NCBI GenBank assembly: GCA_050084985.1
Contig: JBITNC010000001.1
Span: 22,754,001 to 22,818,000, forward strand
DNA from: Nageia nagi
Lineage: Eukaryota; Pinophyta
DNA: 64,000 bases
Direction of reading: 5' to 3'
Below the pieces are notes generated by a model. That model ran no database searches and had not been told where the DNA came from. It saw nothing but the letters and a program-made list of their open reading frames with translations. A program made the position numbers and the translations under genes. Below are positions 11,028 to 20,609 of the stretch, in pieces; the stretch's first letter is position 1, and every line of letters begins with the position of its first letter.

Positions 11028-12086
11028 CTAAAGATCTTTTGATGCCTCCATTTCACCATGAAGTCCATCAATGGCTATCTCATTATCTTCTATCTCCTCC
11101 TTGAGATAGTCATCTTCACAAAGTACTATCTCACTATTCTTTCTCTTCTCCTTGAGATATACTTTGTCATTCACTCTTAGTGAGTGATCTTCTTGCATGA
11201 ACATGGAGTTTATAACCTCCATTTCTTCTTCATCAATGACCTCTCTAAGATCATCATCCCATATTGTTTTCATAAGACAATCATCATGTGCCTCCTCCAT
11301 GAAGCATTCCTCATATTCTCCTCTCTTCTCAACAAGAAGAAGATTCTCACATACACTCTCCTCCTTGAGAGTTTCTTCTTGGTGATCTTCACATTGGGTG
11401 TCTTCACCATCAACTTGAGCAATGGAATCATCATCACATATGATTTGAGCCTTGTCTTCATTCACTCCATGTGAGTGAGTTTCATCTACTCCATGTGAGT
11501 AGTTTTCAGCCATGGAACACTCCTCCTCAAGGGTGTCTTCATCTTGTTCTTTATCAAAAAAGAACTCTTGCCAACATTGGGTTGACTCCTCCTCATTCTC
11601 CATCGTAAGAATGGGTTCACAATATGCCTCTTCCATGAAGCATTCATCATCATATGGCTGAAATGGTGTCCTCAATGAACACTCTTCAAATGTCTCCTCC
11701 ATAAGACATGCATCATCACAAGGCCAATCTAATTCCTCTCCGAGGAATTCTCCTTCATAGTTTTCATCATATGTGTCTTCATAAGATTCTCTCAATGCTT
11801 TCCAAGCTATTTGGGCTGTTTTACATTTTGCAATGAGAGGTAAAACATTTTCTTTCATGGCTTTTCTCAAGTCCATGAGAGCTAAGCAATTTTGATATTG
11901 CTTTTCTTTCTTTTCTCTTTTCTCCTCTCCTTCAAGAGATTTCCAAGATGGAGGTTTAGCATACCCATCTTCTATAATGCTCCAAATATCCTTAGCTTTG
12001 AGCAAGTTCTTCATTATTATGCTCCACCAAGCATAATTTTGTCCATCAAACTTGGGCACCTCCAAGTTTTCAAATATGGAATCCAT
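11028..12086 (-). CDS. C1 ORF part 1: copia gag N-terminus fused to acidic Cys/Met repeat protein
   Basis: 352 codons from ATG at 12086. Residues 1-105 are a clear Ty1/copia gag N-terminus (DUF4219/UBN2 type): VPKFDGQNYAWW, LLKAKDIWSIIEDGY, then TAQIAWKALRESYE. After residue ~115 the normal gag body and CCHC knuckle are missing and replaced by ~240 strongly acidic residues with recurring motifs of the type (D/E)-(D/E)-C-(F/L)-M-E-E: DDACLMEETFEEC, DDECFMEEAYCEP, EECFMEEAHDDCLMK. The frame ends at TAG 11030-11028 and stays open beyond. Gag self-association could let the product enter particles made by a full copia element; that is inference. The function of the acidic part is unknown. Confidence 0.75.
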   Translation of the reverse strand: MDSIFENLEVPKFDGQNYAWWSIIMKNLLKAKDIWSIIEDGYAKPPSWKSLEGEEKREKKEKQYQNCLALMDLRKAMKENVLPLIAKCKTAQIAWKALRESYEDTYDENYEGEFLGEELDWPCDDACLMEETFEECSLRTPFQPYDDECFMEEAYCEPILTMENEEESTQCWQEFFFDKEQDEDTLEEECSMAENYSHGVDETHSHGVNEDKAQIICDDDSIAQVDGEDTQCEDHQEETLKEESVCENLLLVEKRGEYEECFMEEAHDDCLMKTIWDDDLREVIDEEEMEVINSMFMQEDHSLRVNDKVYLKEKRKNSEIVLCEDDYLKEEIEDNEIAIDGLHGEMEASKDL

Positions 12087-13663
12087 CTTTGTTTAATTTT
12101 TGTCTCAAAAAATTAGAAAATAGCACCAATATTTTTGCAAAAGTAATCTTTAATTACTTTTTCTCAATGTCTTTCACTCTCTGTAATCAAAATTAGATAT
12201 TAACAGAGATGAAAATAGATGGCCATTTAACCACCTCCTTCTCATATTTGGATGCACAATTTTGGCAGGTCAGCTTCAATAGGACGTCTCTCCTCACTGG
12301 CATAGATCCCTTCACATCCATGGAATGAGCATAGGTTAGTCTCACACTGCCTTCTATGGACATCACTCCTTAGCTCAGGCCACCAAAATGCATGAAAAAC
12401 CACCAAACATTCCTCGTCCATGCAGTGAATGTCTCCTCCTCTCTACCTTCATGCTTGTCTCCTTCATGCTCGTCTCCTTCTTTGGATCAGTTCGTACATC
12501 TTCAATTTCTTTCTCTAGCTCATCTTCAATAGGAAAAGCATGTACTTTTTTATCAACTTCAGCACATCTCTGCCATGCGAAATGTTTTCCTCCGCATCCT
12601 CTACCATGCGAATAGCACCTGAAATAGCATGCAAGCTTCATGCAGCCTCTTCATGCCTCTACCACGAAGCTCTCAAGAGTCTCCTCTCATAGTGCGTGAC
12701 TCATGGGCCATCAAACATGTGAACAATAACCTTAATTCACTGTTTCTCCTTCATGCTCATCTCCCATGTGACTTCTGACCACCTAATGTGAGTTACAGAC
12801 CATGTAATAGTTTCTCCTTCATGAGTAACAGACATAGAACATCTCCTCCTCTATGAGCTTTAGTCCTCACGCACTGCGTGAGCTTTAGAACAAACGTGAG
12901 CTTCAGTCTTGGGCAGCAAAATAATAGGAATTATCCTCTCTGCTCTATTGGTATCGTCTCCTCTATGCGAGCTCCTCCAAATGTAGATGAAATGGTTTTC
13001 TCCTCTGTGTGAGCTCCTCCAAACGTAGATGAAATGGTTTTCTCCTCTGTTGGTGTTGTCTCCTCTGTGTGAGCTCCTCCAAATGTAGATGAAATGGTTT
13101 TCTCCTTCACTGGTGTCATCTCCTTTGTACGAGCTCCTCCAAACATAGATGAAATGGTTTTCTCCTTCACGTGGGCCACCAAATGCAGCACAACAACACC
13201 AAAGTCTCCTTACAGCATAGGCTACCAATCACATACGTCTCCTCACAATGCAGGCCACCAATCATGTGAGCTCCTCCATGTGACTCGTTGCTCCTTCAGC
13301 GCATGCAATAGTGAACCTCCACATTACACCTCCACTTTACGTAGCAGGCCACCTCCACTTTACGTGATCTCCACGAATAGTAGGCCTTCTCTGCAGGTCT
13401 CCTTCATGCTACCTTCATGCACTTCTCTTTCAGCAATGCACCTCATACCTCCTCCACCGCGTAGGCATCACGCACGAACTTGGATTGTACAGGCACTACT
13501 TCTTCTTCTTTTCAGTGATCATGGTCTTTACTTCCTCGCAGATCATGTACTTCCTTGCTCAGCCTTTTCCTCTTGAGCCTCACAGCAGTGCACTTCTCCT
13601 CTTTTCTACTGTGCGTGGGTTTCCTTCAAACCTCATGCAATTATTTTTTCTCTAAGCAAATGT
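12087..13663 (-). other. C1 leader region with short tandem repeats
   Basis: Between the primer site and gag. It is CT-rich on the plus strand. At 12960-13180 there are four copies of a unit containing GAGCTCCTCCAAA and GATGAAATGGTTTTCTCC, with a 43-70 bp period. ORFs on both strands across this stretch follow the repeat period and have no family motifs, so I do not call them genes. Confidence 0.6.
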
Positions 13664-13864
13664 TTAGTCTATTCCAGATTCTCTTTCAATCTTCAAAATA
13701 GCAAACACTTCTTCAGGTAACTCATGTAGCTTCTTTTCAGAGGCTTTGGATCTCACACTTGCAAGAATTTGATAAATTCTTTGCAATGCATCCACAAGCT
13801 CAATAACTCGATGACAGTCCTTGAGGAGCTTGATAAGATCCTTCAAAACTTCACCCACTCTAAC
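13664..13864 (-). other. Open frame beside the C1 primer site, unknown
   Basis: On the minus strand the sequence starting about 29 bp after the C1 primer site is open for ~65 codons, ending with TGA at 13664. It encodes a helical, charged segment (VGEVLKDLIKLLKDCHRVIE ... ERESGID). The native frame has no obvious ATG, because G2 inserted at its upstream edge. It could be a captured exon fragment or chance. No family recognised. Confidence 0.3.
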
Positions 13865-14150
13865 TGTTAACACATAAAAATGATTTTATGTTTTTAAATC
13901 AATAAATTAATGAAATATGCTTGGCTTAACTATATGTCTTGAATGGATAAAAGTGATAATATCAATGTTTGGCTTGAATGGGAATATTGCATGGGTTATT
14001 TTGAATATTGCATAAATTGTCTTGAATATTGCATGGTATATCTTGAGTATTGCGTGAATTATCTTGTTTATTGATGTATTTATCTTAAATCTTGTGAATT
14101 AACCTTATTTATGTGGATGCACGCCGACCTATGGGCGGTATTACCTATAT

Positions 14151-14160
14151 CTATATAAAT
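14151..14160 (+). promoter_or_regulatory. TATA box of G2 LTR 1
   Basis: CTATATAAAT followed by AAGGG; identical at 20896-20905 (LTR 2) and 27715-27724 (LTR 3). Probably drives the gag transcript. Confidence 0.7.
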
Positions 14161-14391
14161 AAGGGATCTAATAGTAAGTCCACAACAACAAGGATACACA
14201 TGATCCCGCGTATGGTCTTGTAAGTGGCTACCCCCTAAGGTATCTCTTGGTACCGCCTACAAGGCTGTGGTTTGTGTGCTTCCTTGCGCGAGCTATCCTG
14301 ACTTCTGCGATCAATTCTGATATTATACTGCTATCTGAGATATCTATACTGAAGAACTGGACCTAACTGAGAGGTCAAAGCTATCAAGATA

Positions 14392-14468
14392 AGGCCGTCG
14401 GCGCTCCTTTGTGAACGGAAGAACACCGCCGGCGCTCTTATAGCACTGAAATGGACCGCCTGCGGTCC
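14392..14468. promoter_or_regulatory. Palindrome cluster 1 (LTR 1): three 16-bp sites
   Basis: Sites at 14392-14407, 14423-14438 and 14453-14468 (the last GGACCGCCTGCGGTCC) with start-to-start spacing of 31 and 30 bp. Repeated in LTR 3 at 27956-28032 and, with small deletions, in LTR 2 at about 21136-21209. Confidence 0.7.
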
Positions 14469-14743
14469 TCTTTTGGCATCATTGCAGGTCGCGACGCTGT
14501 TGGAAAGATAGCTTATCATCAGTACATCACTAATATCTACGTCTTCCGTTGTCAGGTACGTTCCGTGAGGTAAGTACACAAATCACAGTCTTGGTTGGTT
14601 ACATTTACACTTCTGAATTGTTATATGTTGTTCATTGTTATCTGGAATAAATTGCTACCTGTAGCTAGAATACAGATAATATTGAGTTTGTAGATAATCC
14701 CCTATTTACTTATTTGCACTCTCAATTTTTATTTGTAAACATT

Positions 14744-14762
14744 TGGTGAACCCGACGTGAAC
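14744..14762 (+). other. G2 primer binding site, copy 1 (tRNA-Trp)
   Basis: Two bases after the LTR. TGGTGAACCCGACGTGA is the reverse complement of the 3' end (with CCA) of plant tRNA-Trp as I know it. Same site at 21483 in copy 2. Confidence 0.75.
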
Positions 14763-14832
14763 TACACATCATTACACTAAAACCCTAAAGGTTTTAGTTC
14801 AGATTAACATCTATTTTGTGAGTGTCTTAGTT

Positions 14833-16049
14833 ATGGAACAGCTCAAGTTATTCTTGCGTAGTCTTTCAAAAAGGGATTTGGATGAACTATTGGTAGAAAT
14901 CAGACATGACGATCCGGAGGGATCCGGAGGAATGCAACATAGCACTGAGGGTGACAATAGTAATGTTCAGGCCACAATGGAAGGTATGCAGAGGCAGATA
15001 GATAGATTGACAAGGAGATCAGCTCCGCCAAACGAGTCTTTCGAATTCGGTAGTCCTTTATGTGATATCATTCGTAGGCATATGCCCCCAGCCGACTATA
15101 TTAAGCCAAAATTCAATAAGTTCAATGGTGGAGGAGATCCAAGGAGACATATACAAGGATTTAAGGATGAATGTGAACTCACAATTGGTACAGACCAAAG
15201 ATTGCAGGCTAAATTCTTCCCCCAAAGCTTGGAAGGAGATGCGTGAGAATGGTTCTATGGCTTACCTGAAGGGTCCATTACATCATTTGCAGAATTCAGT
15301 GACTTGTTTCTGGAGCAATATAAGCATAATATCAAGAAGGAGGTTATGCTATCAGATTTATGTGCTATTAAACAGGACAGTAATGAGCAATTGGATAAAT
15401 TCGTTGTAAGGTTTAAAAAGACATGGCAACAGGTAAAGACCAAGTTAACAGAAAAAGAGGTAAATAATATTTTTAAAGAAGCTGTTATATTACCCCTACA
15501 ATCACATGTTATTGATTATACACATCTCATATTCTCCGATATGACATATAAGTTGCTAGAGAAAGAAAAAGTCCTTGTGAAGCTAGGGCATGTAAAGTAT
15601 GGTAACAATGAAAAGGCAAAAGCAAAGGACAAGAGACCACAATCGCCAAAGAAAGAGAAAGCTGTCCATGTAGCTGAAAAGACAAGTGAGACAAAGGAAA
15701 AGAGATATGTGAGATTCCCCATACCCCAAGACACATCTTAAAAGACCTTGCGGAAAAGGGGTTATTACAACCTTTACCGAAGCGTGAGGAAGATCCAACG
15801 GTAGAAAAACCCCATTGGTATAAGGAAGACAGGTATTGTGAATATCATCAGGCTAAAGGTCATGCCACTAATGGATGTGGGAACCTTAGAGATAGAATCC
15901 AGAAGCTCATAGAAGATGGATGCTATGTATGTCCAGAAAGGGTTGAAGATACAGGAGAAGAACAGCACATCAATATGATCTTTCTTGAAGATGCTTGCAA
16001 GGTTGACACTGGAGGGAGCTCTAGGCCCCCTGGAGGCATTATTTGGTAG
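14833..16049 (+). pseudogene. gag: G2 copy 1 gag (Ty3-type), one nonsense and one frameshift
   Basis: About 405 codons from ATG to TAG at 16047-16049. Order: N-terminal helical region; Retrotrans_gag core (FNKFNGGGDPRRHIQGFKDE, then FFPQSLEGDA, EWFYGLPEGSITSFAEF, QYKHNIKKEVMLSDL); a Lys-rich stretch; and a CX2H-type zinc knuckle, CEYHQAKGHATNGCGNLRD, common in plant Ty3 gag. Lesions: TGA at 15244-15246 where copy 2 has CGA (a CpG-to-TpG change), and a C run at 15724-15727 one base shorter than in copy 2. The region lost by frameshift in copy 2 (about 21764) and its knuckle are intact here, so the copies carry complementary defects. No protease follows. Confidence 0.9.
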
Positions 16050-16059
16050 ATCAAAATAT

Positions 16060-16089
16060 AAAAAAAAAAAAAAAAAAAAAAGAGGGAGA
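16060..16089 (+). repeat. Poly(A) tract followed by purine run after gag, copy 1
   Basis: 22 A residues start 11 bp after the gag stop and run into GAGGGAGAG. Copy 2 has 15 A then GGGGGAGAG at 22802-22825. It could be a central polypurine tract or a fossil poly(A) junction. Confidence 0.6.
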
Positions 16090-16158
16090 GAAACATGCAG
16101 TTAGCTCAGGGAATTAACGGACGTCATGAGATTCGGGAAGATTTATGACGTTATAACA

Positions 16159-16204
16159 GGAGCGCCGGCGTTGTATTTCGTGATAATAGGACCATCGGCG
16201 GTCC
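16159..16204. promoter_or_regulatory. Palindrome cluster 2: two sites between gag and the PMD gene
   Basis: Sites at 16159-16174 and 16189-16204, 30 bp apart. The second reads GGACCATCGGCGGTCC; in copy 2 it is GGACCGTCGGCGGTCC (22924-22939), a CpG-to-CpA difference. Confidence 0.6.
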
Positions 16205-16442
16205 TCTTTTAGAGGAAAAATAGAGGAAAGCGCAAGATGCCGAATACGTTCGTAACATGAAGGATCAGAATTTCACGTCATATCGTTGGTGCTCGTTCTC
16301 AAGGATCACGGAACATCAAATTCACACATCACAAGTACATGCATAAAGAATAAATCAGTTACCAAAATATGTGTTTTATATATATCATGCTCAAACTATT
16401 TTTGTTTACAATGCAAACTGGATGAGATTACATAGAAATGAT

Positions 16443-18706
16443 TTAGAGCCTCCTGCTAGACCCCCCACCCCCTACACTAGAGCTAGTAGCCCTGCTAGAA
16501 GTGCCACCCCCGCATCGTGCCTTGTATTTCTCTGCGCGGGCCTTCTCCTCGCCGATCTGTCTCTCGGCCTGGCGAAGTTGCTCATAGAGGACCTTGATTT
16601 CTTTATTAGCTGCCTGTAAGTCTTGATAGATACCGGCATAGTCTCCTCCTCCAAACCGTAGACGACCCTGTAGCTCTATGATCTCCTCGTCCTTTTGATC
16701 GATTTGGCTACGCAGCCTAGCAATCTCAACCTCAGGATCTGTGACATAACATTAATATATCATGATTAGTTCCTGGCGTATTGTGAAAAACTGAAAGTCA
16801 AAGCAAAGTAAAAGAGAAAGTAGTTTACCATCATCATCTTCATCGTAGGCTTCATCCTCCCAGTCTGATTCTGTCTTGTATTCTGGTTCATATTCGTCCT
16901 GGTCCGGATCAGTCTCCTCATTGTCGTCATGCCCTGCATCTAGAGATGTGTCACGAGCGTATGTAGAGCTATCCTCTCCTCCCCATCCTCCCATGGTGAA
17001 GGGAGTGTCCCATCCGGTCTCTGTATCTCCCGTGTCCTCATCCTCCCATGCATTGTCACCTATGTCAGTAGCATGTATGCCTATGTGGTGAGGACGGCGT
17101 GTCCTCCACCAGTCTAGGTAATCCTCTGTGTGATCAGGTCCGTCTAGGTCATCATCTACCTCATAGTCAGAGTCCTCGCTGGGGGACTCCCAACCTGAAT
17201 CCCAATCAGGTACTGGCTCATAATCCTCTGGGAGGTGCCTGCTACGGTAGTAGCGCACTACTATCCTGCATTCATTCGGTATACACTGCTGGAGGCTGAA
17301 TTGGCGGAGTACCCGCTCTGGCCTGTATGGCTCCACTAGTGCCCTCCGTGCCTGTAGATAGGTAGGGTGTCTCACCCATGTCATCTCCTCTAGGTCTTCC
17401 TCCCACTCTGGTACACCTCCCCGATAAGGACGCCAGTAGATCTGCACCTCCTGTAGTAAGTCAAGTTGCACACGCCATCCCTCTAGGTCTATGTTTGGGA
17501 AGTCTGGTACCTCGGTCGTCGCCCACCGTTGCCAGGTGGGGGCATCATCCGGCTGGTCTAGTGGCAGTATAGTCGGTCTAGAAATAGTGATGTGCTCATA
17601 GGCCCACACCTGTAGGATCATAGAGTGAGCCACCTGTCTCCCCTTTCTCTCCACCTCCGCGAAGCCGTGGAGATCATGATAAAGTTGTGCCAGTATTGCG
17701 GGGCACCATGCATATCGCTGTCTGTGAACAACCATGTCCTGAATAATAGGAATCATACCCACTGGGAAGGTCTCACTGCTCTTGTCTGGATAGACAATAG
17801 CATCTAGAAGGCAGGCAATGAGGAGCCTCATCCGCAGGTCACCCCGTGCTGGAGGATCCTCTGGCACATGTCTCACTAGTGACACACCCCTCTTCCTGTG
17901 ATTCACCTCGTCTGATCCTGTCAGCCATGTAGCCCATACCTCTGCCTGTTCCAAGCTCGGAACAGGAATCATGTTCACTAGTTTCCCCCTGATAGGAAGC
18001 CTAGTGATCCTGTAGATATCCTCTAAAGTTACTGTAATCTCACCAGTGGGAAGATGAAAGGTGTTGGAATTCGGATCCCACCTCTCCATCAAAGCTGTAA
18101 GCATGTTGCGGTCATGAAACACATATTCAGCAAATGCAAGGTGGCTGAATGAAATATCCTCTAGAATACTTTGGGCTGCGTCAGTTTGGAGCCACTGTTG
18201 GGCAATGGTGAAGGCAGCACTCTTGCCGGAGGGACGCATAAGGTATGCACGGTTCTGCAAGAAAAATGAAAGACAAGTCAGTATCAAGAGTGAAACACAA
18301 ATAGCAAAGAAATACTACACGAAAAAGAGGATCACCCACGGTCTATGTCAGAGGATAAGGACCGCCCACGGTCCAAGCTAGGGCAGAAAGGACCGCCAGC
18401 GGTCCTGTTTCTGTGGAAAAGGGGAATAAAGATTCGGGGTGCAGGTTTGTACGGGTGAGCATAAGGCAGCCATGGCACCGAAAGTTCGAAAAGCAGACTA
18501 AAAAGAGAAAAACGCAGAGCTAGGGTATGCAACAGTAAAACCCTAGGGGCAAATTGGGGAAACCAGTGTACAGTCAGCTAAAACTTGAAGAGAAACAAAA
18601 ACATAGCATGAAAAAGGTAGAAGAGGTGGTGTACCTGATGACCGGCAGGAGAATCAGCTACCAAGGCAGCTCGGTGTCCCTCTCGGTGTGTGATCGGTAG
18701 GGCCAT
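16443..18706 (-). CDS. Antisense plant mobile domain gene, G2 copy 1 (three exons)
   Basis: Proposed exons: 18706-18635 (24 codons), 18254-16829 and 16738-16443; introns 18634-18255 (GT...TTGCAG, phase 0) and 16828-16739 (GT...CACAG, phase 1). The product is about 597 residues. Residues ~25-300 are a PMD (aminotransferase-like, PF10536 type) with RWDPNSNTFHLPTGEI at ~82-97 and LEDIYRITRLPIRGKLV after it. Residues ~370-500 are very acidic. The last exon adds a coiled coil (VEIARLRSQIDQKDEEIIEL ... QLRQAERQIGEEKARAEKYK) and a Gly/Ser tail. A TATA box lies at 18854-18866. Known PMD proteins (MAIN/MAIL1 family and transposon-borne relatives) are nuclear and affect silencing; the role here is unknown. 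All coding exons are open. Splice sites are inferred from frame continuity and conservation in copy 2. Confidence 0.8.
18329..18405. promoter_or_regulatory. Palindrome cluster 3: three sites in PMD intron 1
   Basis: Sites at 18329-18344, 18359-18374 (GGACCGCCCACGGTCC) and 18390-18405 (GGACCGCCAGCGGTCC), spaced 30 and 31 bp. In copy 2: 25065-25080, 25095-25110, 25126-25141. Confidence 0.7.
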
Positions 18707-18853
18707 AGTATGCAACACAGCAATACAGGAAGAATTATCTAGCGAGAGTGACAAAAAGCACCGGCTAAAACTCTCCGAATCAGTCTCTCAACCTCTAGGG
18801 TGCTCTCAGCTATGAAAATGACAGGGTGAACAAATGAGGAAAGGTGGGGCCCC

Positions 18854-18866
18854 TTTTATAAAAAGG
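18854..18866 (-). promoter_or_regulatory. TATA box of antisense PMD gene, copy 1
   Basis: Minus-strand CCTTTTTATAAAA, about 150 bp upstream of the proposed ATG; conserved at 25590-25602. It gives the PMD gene a promoter independent of the LTR. Confidence 0.6.
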
Positions 18867-19002
18867 TTAGGGCACACACTTCAAGGTAAATTTCGATTTG
18901 AGCATTTGGTGCACGTAGATCAGCAATTAGACGTCAATCTGGAATCCAGGGGTGATTCGCAGGGACGTGATTTTTACGGTTTTTGAAAAATCATCAAGAA
19001 AA

Positions 19003-19071
19003 GGACCGCCCGCGGTCTTAGCTGAAGATCGTCGGCATTCTAAGTCAGTGAGAAAGGACCGCCCGCGTTCC
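19003..19071. promoter_or_regulatory. Palindrome cluster 4: three sites upstream of the PMD promoter
   Basis: Sites at 19003-19018 (GGACCGCCCGCGGTCT), 19026-19041 (decayed AGATCGTCGGCATTCT, versus AGACCGCCGGCGTTCT in copy 2) and 19056-19071 (GGACCGCCCGCGTTCC). Copy 2 equivalents: 25739-25754, 25762-25777, 25792-25807. Confidence 0.7.
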
Positions 19072-19179
19072 TTTATCTGGAAAATTAGTTTATTGAGTAT
19101 CATGAGTGCATCATAGATGTTTGACGAATGATATATCCAGGAGAATATTGCTTTGAGTTTCGTGCTTACAGACCCGAAT

Positions 19180-20245
19180 GATCAGACTATCATGCTTGTG
19201 AGTGGAGTCCAGCTCCCACAGTCAGCTTATCATGTGTTTGTGAGAGGAGTCCAGCTCCCATAGTCAGCTTATCATGTGCTTATGAGTGGAGTCCAGCTCC
19301 CATGATCAGATTACCATGCTTCTTAGAGGAGTCCAGCTCCATAGTCAGCTTATCATGTGCTTATGAGTGGAGTCCACTCCATGATCAGATTACCATGCTT
19401 GTGAGAGGAGTCTAGCTCCATGGTCAGCTTATCATGCTGTGGGAGTCGCTCTCATTCGTATGGTTATGATGTCCAGCTCCATGATCAGATTACCATGCTT
19501 TGAGAGGAGTCTAGCTCCCTATGATGATCAGCTGTGGAGTAGCCATTGCTTCATTTTGGAGGGAGTTCGGCTCTCATTGATCAGACTTATTCAGGCTCAG
19601 TTGTGTGGACTTAGTCTCCCCTATTAGCTTATCATTGTTTTGCGGAGTTCGGTCTTCCAATGAGTACACATCTTGTGGAGGGCTCAGTTGTGTGGAATTA
19701 GCTCTCCCCTATTGCTTATCATTGTTTTGCGGAGTTCGGTTCTTCGGCAACTGGAGTACACCTCTTGATGTGAGGGCTCAGTTGTGTGGAACTTAGCTCT
19801 CCCCTTATCAGCTTATCATTGTTTTGCGGAGTTCGTTCTTCGGCAACTGGAGTACACCTCTTGATGTGAGGGCTCAGTTGTGTGGAACTTAGCTCTCCCC
19901 TTTAGCTTATCATTGTTTTGCGGAGTTCGGTTCTTCGGCAACTGCAGTACACCTCTTGATGCGAGGGCTCAGTTGTGTGGAATTTAGCTCTCACATATCT
20001 GCTTATCACTTGTTTTGCGGAGTTGGTTCTTCAGCAACTGGAGTACACCTCTTGATGAGAGGGCTCAGTTGTGTGGATACTTAGCTCTCCCCTGTGTTTG
20101 GTTATGGTTATCATGTTTGGACTTGTGAGTTGGTCATGTGTGTTATCATGTCTTGTCTTGTGAGTTGATCATGTGTGTTATCATGTCTTGTCTTGTGAGT
20201 TGATCATGTGTGTTATCATGTCTTGGTCTTGTGAGTTGTTCATGT
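19180..20245 (+). repeat. 3' tandem repeats of G2 copy 1
   Basis: Three families in series: ~60-bp units with GGAGTCCAGCTCCCA and TTATCATG (19180-19560); ~97-bp units with GCTCAGTTGTGTGGA and GTTCTTCGGCAACTG (about 19575-20095, six units); 30-bp units with CTTGTGAGTTGATCATGTG (20100-20240). No protein coding. Such variable 3' repeats are known in Tat-lineage Ty3 elements. Confidence 0.85.
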
Positions 20246-20595
20246 TTTGTCTTGTGATGTGGTCTTGTCAAGTTGTCGTCCGGCGGCATGTGTGGTCAAG
20301 TCGTCTGTCCGGTCATTGTCATATGTGTTGTCAAGTTTGTTGTCTTGGGTCATCAACATTGCGCAAAGATTATCAGCTTATCAGACTATCACCTTCTACA
20401 GCAAAACGCAAGGGGCAAGCATGCCCAAGGTAATGTAAAAAGGGAGTTTTCTCAACCTATATCTTATCATGATGTTGCTTAAGTTTGGAATGGTTAGTGT
20501 TTATCATTGTGTATCAAAAGTGCTTGCTATGATGTTGTGTTTTTACTTTGAATGCAAAATCTCAAGTCATCTCATGATTTCTTCGATTTCACATC

Positions 20596-20609
20596 CAAAG
20601 TGGGGCATC
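20596..20609 (+). other. G2 copy 1 polypurine tract
   Basis: CAAAGTGGGGCATC directly before LTR 2; identical at 27415-27428 before LTR 3. Confidence 0.75.

Larger units (their letters stand above)
13865..14741 (+). repeat. G2 LTR 1
   Basis: 877 bp, TGTTAACACAT...TTTGTAAACA. About ten differences from LTR 3 by eye, essentially all C/T or G/A. TATA box CTATATAAAT at 14151-14160. Confidence 0.95.

Noticed and set aside
10125-12086. C1 product as a host gene rather than an element protein
   Set aside because: It sits between a matching PBS and PPT inside LTRs with a TSD, and starts with a copia gag domain.
13094-13576. 160-codon plus-strand ORF in the C1 leader
   Set aside because: Driven by CT-rich tandem repeats, opposite to the element's coding strand, no family features.
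14331-14579. 82-codon minus ORF repeated in LTRs 1 and 3 of G2
   Set aside because: Shadow frame in LTR sequence; broken in LTR 2, and covers the palindrome cluster.
16876-17299. Plus-strand ORFs opposite the PMD gene
   Set aside because: Antisense shadows of the long PMD exon; no domain of their own.
14392-19071. Regularly spaced 16-bp repeats resembling a CRISPR array
   Set aside because: Only two or three units per cluster, palindromic CpG sites scattered over a plant retroelement; no cas genes and no bacterial context.
16050-20595. A hidden pol gene in G2
   Set aside because: I looked for RT (YVDD or FVDD type), integrase and protease signatures on both strands; none seen, and the space is filled by PMD gene and repeats.
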